The notes under the pieces were generated by a model that was not told the DNA's origin, did no database searches, and worked only from the letters and a program-made list of their open reading frames with translations. From contig NC_003030.1 of the NCBI RefSeq assembly GCF_000008765.1, forward strand, positions 2,762,001 to 2,826,000: 64,000 nt of DNA, in the 5' to 3' direction. Made by a program: the position numbers and the translations under genes. The stretch's first letter is position 1; every line of letters begins with the position of its first letter. Shown piece after piece: positions 58,886 through 64,000 of the stretch. The DNA is from Clostridium acetobutylicum ATCC 824 (GTDB lineage Bacteria; Bacillota; Clostridia; Clostridiales; Clostridiaceae).

Positions 58886-59275
58886 TCAAGTTAACTCCGA
58901 ATTCTTATTTGCTAACTCTGTATTGCTGTCCTGTAACTGTGCCTTTTCTTCTGTAAGTTGATTTATTTGAGTTTGTAAAGTGTTTTGCTCCTTGCCCTTC
59001 TTCTCTATTTCAGATTTAGAACTAACTATAATTTGTTCTATTTATGCATCTATAAGAGTATCTATTTCAGTAGTTTCCTTTATTCCAACAAGCTTTAAAC
59101 CTGCTTGTATTATTTCTTTAGCTTTTATCTTACGTTGATCCGCTGTAAGTTGAGAATATATACAAAGTTATTCTACTGCTTTTACTGATTTTTCTGCAAG
59201 AGTATCTATAATATCTAATTTTGCAAAAATAGGATTAGGCAATATGGATTGTCCTGCTTTTATTATACATTTTAC
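58886..59275 (-). pseudogene. Phage holin (LLH-like) pseudogene with two nonsense codons
   Basis: One minus-strand frame reads KAGQSILPNPIFAKLDIIDT, LAEKSVKAVE, stop, LCIYSQLTADQRKIKAKEII, QAGLKLVGIKETTEIDTLID, A, stop, IEQIIVSSKSEIEKKGKEQN, then a Gln/Leu coiled coil (QTQINQLTEEKAQLQDSNTE), stop. Both internal TAA codons could derive from CAA by one C-to-T change. The VEQ...KAKEIIQ..L....I....ID..IEQ spacing resembles LLH-type phage holins. No intact start is visible. It indicates phage ancestry for the island. Confidence 0.6.
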
Positions 59276-59301
59276 AAAACATTTCTTATCTCATGAAATG
59301 A

Positions 59302-59514
59302 GAAGGGTATGCAAAAAAAAGCAGTGTAAAACAAATTCGAATACATGATCTAAGACACTCTCACGCATCTTTATTAATCGAACTTAGTTTCACACCACTT
59401 CTCATATCTGAAAGGTTAGGACATGAAAAAGTACAAACTACGCTCGATACTTATTCACATCTCTATCCTAACAAAGGCAACACTGTCGCAAATAAACTTG
59501 ATAATTTATATTAG
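59302..59514 (+). pseudogene. Tyrosine integrase, C-terminal fragment
   Basis: About 65 codons end at TAG 59514. They carry the catalytic core HDLRHSHAS, ISERLGHEKVQTTLDTYSHL with the nucleophilic Tyr, and a tail YPNKGNTVANKLDNLY. An in-frame TGA (59299-59301) cuts off the frame, and the N-terminal ~300 residues are missing. It points toward the 3' end of guaA, the normal arrangement for an integrase next to its attachment site. Confidence 0.85.
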
Positions 59515-59529
59515 TACGTTTTTAGTACG
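59513..59529. repeat. 17-bp repeat AGTACGTTTTTAGTACG, right copy
   Basis: Identical to 55264-55280; overlaps the integrase fragment's stop codon and is followed by TTTTTAATT. Possible arm-type site. Confidence 0.5.
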
Positions 59530-59590
59530 TTTTTAATTTTTCTATCATGTATAATTAATTAATGGCAATACTTGTAGGCATTTTTATTAA

Positions 59591-59602
59591 TTATTCCCAC
59601 TC
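59591..59602 (+). repeat. Candidate guaA-proximal att site
   Basis: TTATTCCCACTC, complementary to the last guaA codons (Glu-Trp-Glu-stop); identical to 55149-55160. Confidence 0.6.
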
Positions 59603-61123
59603 AATTGTAGCTGGTGGCTTACTAGTTACATCATAAACTATTCTGTTAACACCTTTAACCTCATTTACTATTCTTCTTGAAACTTTATCTAAAACCTCAT
59701 ATGGTATTCTCGCCCAATCAGAAGTCATAGCATCTGAAGAAGTTACAGCTCTTAAAGCTATAGTTTCGCAGTAAGTTCTTCCATCACCCATAACTCCAAC
59801 AGAATGAATGTTTGGAAGACATGCAAAGTACTGCCATATCTTTTCTTCAAGTCCTGCATTTGCAATTTCTTCTCTAAAAATAGCATCTGCTTCTCTTACA
59901 ATTTCAAGCTTTTCTTCAGTTACTTCTCCAAGAACTCTTATTCCAAGACCTGGTCCTGGGAATGGTTGACGCCATACAAGCTTATGAGGAATTCCTAGTT
60001 CCTCTCCTACCGCTCTTACTTCATCTTTAAAAAGCTCTCTTAATGGCTCTATAAGTTCAAACTGCATATCCTCTGGAAGTCCACCAACATTATGATGGCT
60101 CTTTATAGTTGCAGAAGTATCTGTTCCACTTTCAACAACATCTGGATAAATTGTTCCTTGAACTAGGAAATCTATTTGTCCAAGTTTATTTGCTTCTTCT
60201 TCAAAAACTCTTATGAACTCTTCTCCTATTATTTTTCTCTTTCTTTCTGGATCAGAAATTCCTTTTAGTTTTCCAAGAAATCTATCCTTAGCATTAACTC
60301 TTATAAGATTCATATCAAATTGTTTTCTAAAAATACTTTCAACCTGGTCACCTTCATCTTTTCTAAGAAGACCGTGGTCAACAAATACACAAGTAAGCTG
60401 TTTACCAATCGCTTTATGAACTAAAACTGCTGCAACAGATGAATCTACTCCACCCGATAAAGCACATAAAACTTTTTTATCTCCTACAATATCTTTAATC
60501 TCCTGAATTTTCTCTTTAGCAAAAGAAGACATTGACCAATCCTCTTTTAAACCACATATCTTAAATAAGAAATTTGAAAAAAGCTGCTCTCCAAAAGGAG
60601 TATGTAAAACTTCTGGATGGAACTGAACTCCATATATCTTCTTCTCTGTGTTTGCCATTGCAGCCACTGGACAAACATTAGTATGACCAACCACCTTAAA
60701 GCCCTCTGGAACTTTTGCAACTCTATCTGTATGACTCATCCAACAAGAATTCTCTATATCTATTCCTTCAAATAATTCACAAACACTATCTAGCGTTACA
60801 TCAGTCTTTCCATATTCTCTTATTTCTGAACCCATAACTTCTCCACCTAAAGTATAAGTTATAAGCTGATGACCATAGCATATTCCAAGAACAGGAACTC
60901 CAAGATCAAAAATTTCTTTATCCATCCTAGGTGAATCTTCTCCATACACACTGTTTTGTCCACCAGTAAATATTACTGCACTAGGCTTCTTTTCCTTTAT
61001 TTTATCTATAGAATATGTGTATGGAACTATTTCACAATATACATTGTGTTCTCTTACTCTTCTTGCTATAAGCTGGTTATATTGTCCACCAAAATCAATA
61101 ACTAAAACTAACTGTTTATCCAT
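59591..61123 (-). CDS. guaA: GMP synthase (glutamine-hydrolysing)
   Basis: 510 residues. Class I glutamine amidotransferase domain (about 1-190) with nucleophile Cys82 in GICYGHQ and the His/Glu pair in QFHPEV; ATP pyrophosphatase domain with [10 protein letters not shown] (about 220-229); C-terminal dimerisation domain ending TIEWE. It converts XMP to GMP. GGAGG lies 5 nt before ATG 61123. Its 3' end is intact although it serves as an integration site. It follows guaB with a 145-bp gap in which I see no strong terminator, so the two may be co-transcribed. Confidence 0.97.
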   Translation of the reverse strand: MDKQLVLVIDFGGQYNQLIARRVREHNVYCEIVPYTYSIDKIKEKKPSAVIFTGGQNSVYGEDSPRMDKEIFDLGVPVLGICYGHQLITYTLGGEVMGSEIREYGKTDVTLDSVCELFEGIDIENSCWMSHTDRVAKVPEGFKVVGHTNVCPVAAMANTEKKIYGVQFHPEVLHTPFGEQLFSNFLFKICGLKEDWSMSSFAKEKIQEIKDIVGDKKVLCALSGGVDSSVAAVLVHKAIGKQLTCVFVDHGLLRKDEGDQVESIFRKQFDMNLIRVNAKDRFLGKLKGISDPERKRKIIGEEFIRVFEEEANKLGQIDFLVQGTIYPDVVESGTDTSATIKSHHNVGGLPEDMQFELIEPLRELFKDEVRAVGEELGIPHKLVWRQPFPGPGLGIRVLGEVTEEKLEIVREADAIFREEIANAGLEEKIWQYFACLPNIHSVGVMGDGRTYCETIALRAVTSSDAMTSDWARIPYEVLDKVSRRIVNEVKGVNRIVYDVTSKPPATIEWE

Positions 61124-61267
61124 CTTTTCCTCCTATTTATGGGGAACTCATCTCTACTAATTCCCTACAAGCATTATTATATTATTATTGTAACCTTACT
61201 AAGTTAATATACACTAAAAACTAACAAAGTTTAGAATGAAAACCCTATTAGTTTTTAGCAGAATTTT

Positions 61268-62740
<1,473 letters not shown>

Positions 62741-62816
62741 TCAAAAATATTTATAACTAATATAGTCACTTTAGGGTAAATATACAGAATTTTATGAAAC
62801 CTTTTATTTAGAACAT

Positions 62817-62853
62817 AAGCACACCAATTTTCAGAGTGAAAATCAGCATGCTT
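62817..62853 (-). terminator. Expression-platform terminator of the guaB riboswitch
   Basis: AGCATGCTGATTTTCA/TGAAAATTGGTGTGCT hairpin, 18 nt after the aptamer, followed by a moderate T-rich tract (TATGTTCT). Confidence 0.7.
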
Positions 62854-62870
62854 TTGCATACAAACAAATC

Positions 62871-62935
62871 ACTCATAGTAAGAAATTTAAGGTTCCTTGT
62901 AGAAACATCCTGCCATATTCAGGAAATATATGAGT
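62871..62935 (-). promoter_or_regulatory. Guanine-type purine riboswitch aptamer
   Basis: Minus strand: P1 ACTCATA/TATGAGT (62935-62929 with 62877-62871), then conserved core segments ATATGGC, GTTTCTAC and TACTATGAG. The base before the 3' P1 strand is C (62878), corresponding to C74, which selects guanine over adenine. Length 65 nt fits the class. Guanine binding should favour the downstream terminator and switch off guaB. Confidence 0.9.
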
Positions 62936-62965
62936 TAAACTATATTAACGATTATTTTAACTTCT

Positions 62966-62994
62966 ATTTTATTTAAAAAAATGCATTTTGTCAA
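62966..62994 (-). promoter_or_regulatory. guaB promoter
   Basis: TTGACA (62989-62994) and TAAAAT (62966-62971) on the minus strand with a 17-nt spacer; the transcript would begin about 25 nt before the riboswitch. Confidence 0.85.
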
Positions 62995-63192
62995 TCATTT
63001 TTGTGGGTTGTTTGATTAAAAACTTTCTTAAATGATAGAAATATGTAATACTCTTTAACCTATTTTTAACCATTTACTAACTTTAGGAGAATAATAATAT
63101 AATAAAATCAAATTATTGCACTATGTATGCACTCAATTTATATCTATATTCTTATTATATAGCAATAATATATTAATATTGGAGATGTAAAA

Positions 63193-64000
63193 ATGGATAT
63201 ATTATGTGAAATAGAAAAAATTCTTAAAAACATGAATATAACTACCTTATTTCAGCCTATAATTTCTTTATCAGATTGTAGAATATTAGGGTACGAAGCT
63301 CTAAGTAGAGGCCCTATAGACTCTCCTCTTTATTTACCTAGCGATCTTTTCAGTGCTGCAAAAAAGTATAATAAAACTTGGGAACTTGAGCTTGCATGTA
63401 GAGTAACTGCAATAAAAAATTCTAAAACACTAAGTCCAGATAAATTTCTTTTTATAAATGTTGATCCTGAAATAATCAAAAGCCAAAACTTTCAAACAAG
63501 CTTTAGCAAAGAATATCTAGCTAAATATAATATATCACCTAAAAACATAATATTTGAAATAACTGAAAGAACTGCAATCTCAGACTATAAGGCCTTTTCA
63601 AAGATATTAAAGAACTATACTAGCCAAGGATACAAAATAGCACTAGATGACACAGGTTCTGGATATTCAGGCTTGCAAACTATATCTGAAACCAAACCTC
63701 ATTATATAAAGCTTGATATAGAACTTATACACAACATAGATAGAAATAACTTTAAGAAACTTCTTGTAAAATCTTTTGTAGACTTTTCAAAAGCTGCTAA
63801 GCTAAAGTTAATAGCAGAAGGAATTGAAACAGAGGGTGAATTAAAAGTATTAATAGATTTGGGCGTTTATGCTGGACAGGGCTTCTTCATTTCAAAACCT
63901 AACCATGACTTTTGTGAAATACCTGAATCTGTTAAAAAAATCATCATAACCTATAATAAACTAAAAAAAGATTATTTTAATTTTCGCAAATATAAAATTG
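63193..64000 (+). CDS. EAL-domain c-di-GMP phosphodiesterase (3' end outside window)
   Basis: ATG 63193 follows GGAGATGTAAAA; 269 codons are visible and the frame is open at the window edge. EAL domain from about residue 17: LFQPIISLSDCRILGYEALS, NVDPEII, FEITERTA, ALDDTGSGYSG, IKLDIELI, AEGIET and GQGFFISKP. The metal- and substrate-binding residues (E of EAL, DD, K, E, Q) are all there, so the enzyme is probably active. No sensory domain precedes the EAL. The C-terminal part beyond the edge is unknown. It is divergent from guaB. Confidence 0.92.
   Translation, partial: MDILCEIEKILKNMNITTLFQPIISLSDCRILGYEALSRGPIDSPLYLPSDLFSAAKKYNKTWELELACRVTAIKNSKTLSPDKFLFINVDPEIIKSQNFQTSFSKEYLAKYNISPKNIIFEITERTAISDYKAFSKILKNYTSQGYKIALDDTGSGYSGLQTISETKPHYIKLDIELIHNIDRNNFKKLLVKSFVDFSKAAKLKLIAEGIETEGELKVLIDLGVYAGQGFFISKPNHDFCEIPESVKKIIITYNKLKKDYFNFRKYKI

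Larger units (their letters stand above)
55149..59602. mobile_element. Decayed genomic island at the guaA attachment site
   Basis: Bounded by direct 12-bp repeats TTATTCCCACTC, the right one being the last codons and stop of guaA. Inside are a tyrosine-integrase C-terminal fragment facing guaA, a holin-like pseudogene, a secreted peptidoglycan-binding protein, a small membrane peptide, a two-gene operon and long non-coding stretches. guaA is a known integration site for such elements. No intact mobility gene remains. Confidence 0.65.

Noticed and set aside
58886-59275. An intact coiled-coil gene on the minus strand
   Set aside because: Two in-frame TAA codons and no start codon or ribosome binding site; treated as a pseudogene.
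61124-61267. Second riboswitch between guaB and guaA
   Set aside because: The gap holds only a short GGGAA/TTCCC hairpin; none of the purine aptamer core segments is present.

Overview
The window looks like a chromosomal segment of a low-G+C, spore-forming anaerobic Firmicute, most probably Clostridium acetobutylicum or a very close relative. This is inferred from the AT-rich sequence, the strong AGGAGG/GGGGG ribosome binding sites, the type III glutamine synthetase, the pyrBIFKD order, CotF-type coat proteins and GatCAB beside ligA/pcrA. No database search was possible.

Layout. 1-1460: tandem DUF975 membrane-protein genes, one cut by the window edge and a third reduced to its two ends. 1544-5640: pyrimidine operon (pyrB-I-F-K-D on the minus strand) behind a TTGACA/TAATAT promoter and a PyrR-type attenuator. 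5700-16900: a DedA protein, an FMN/flavodoxin-ferredoxin pair, glnN (GSIII), a PspC protein, pyruvate carboxylase, an orphan FtsX and a secreted NlpC/P60 protein. 17031-19018: an array of 23 tRNA genes on the minus strand with a 597-bp internal duplication and one tRNA-Gly whose anticodon loop has 8 nt. 19100-36300: a metallophosphoesterase and rdgB, an orphan 465-aa protein, a peptide-binding lipoprotein, gatCAB, ligA-pcrA, a YerC-like repressor, rsuA-type pseudouridine synthase, a lytic transglycosylase and a repeat protein. 36500-46500: carbohydrate and spore genes (pullulanase, pgi, CotF-type proteins, a PfkB kinase, a GH65 phosphorylase divergent from a GH13 enzyme). 46650-54460: recQ, hydrolases, a LysR/D-2-hydroxyacid dehydrogenase divergon, an acetyltransferase and a secreted SH3-like protein. 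54500-59600: accessory DNA. 59591-64000: guaA, then guaB behind a guanine-type riboswitch, and the start of an EAL-domain c-di-GMP phosphodiesterase.

The accessory region is the most interesting part. The last 12 bases of guaA (59591-59602) recur in direct orientation at 55149-55160. Between them lie a tyrosine-integrase C-terminal fragment pointing at guaA, a holin-like pseudogene with two nonsense codons, a secreted peptidoglycan-binding protein, a 29-aa membrane peptide, and an intact two-gene operon. That operon encodes a 325-aa soluble protein and a 173-aa membrane protein. I read the region as a decayed genomic island at the guaA attachment site. Its surviving operon resembles phage lambda RexA/RexB in order and architecture. 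It is preceded by a perfect 16-bp inverted repeat enclosing an extended -10 promoter that faces a short terminated transcript. This is the best candidate here for an undescribed (abortive-infection-like) system.

Starts were chosen from Shine-Dalgarno spacing and often differ from the longest ORF. Functional names rest on motifs I can read and on family knowledge. The Rex-like assignment in particular is remote and unproven.
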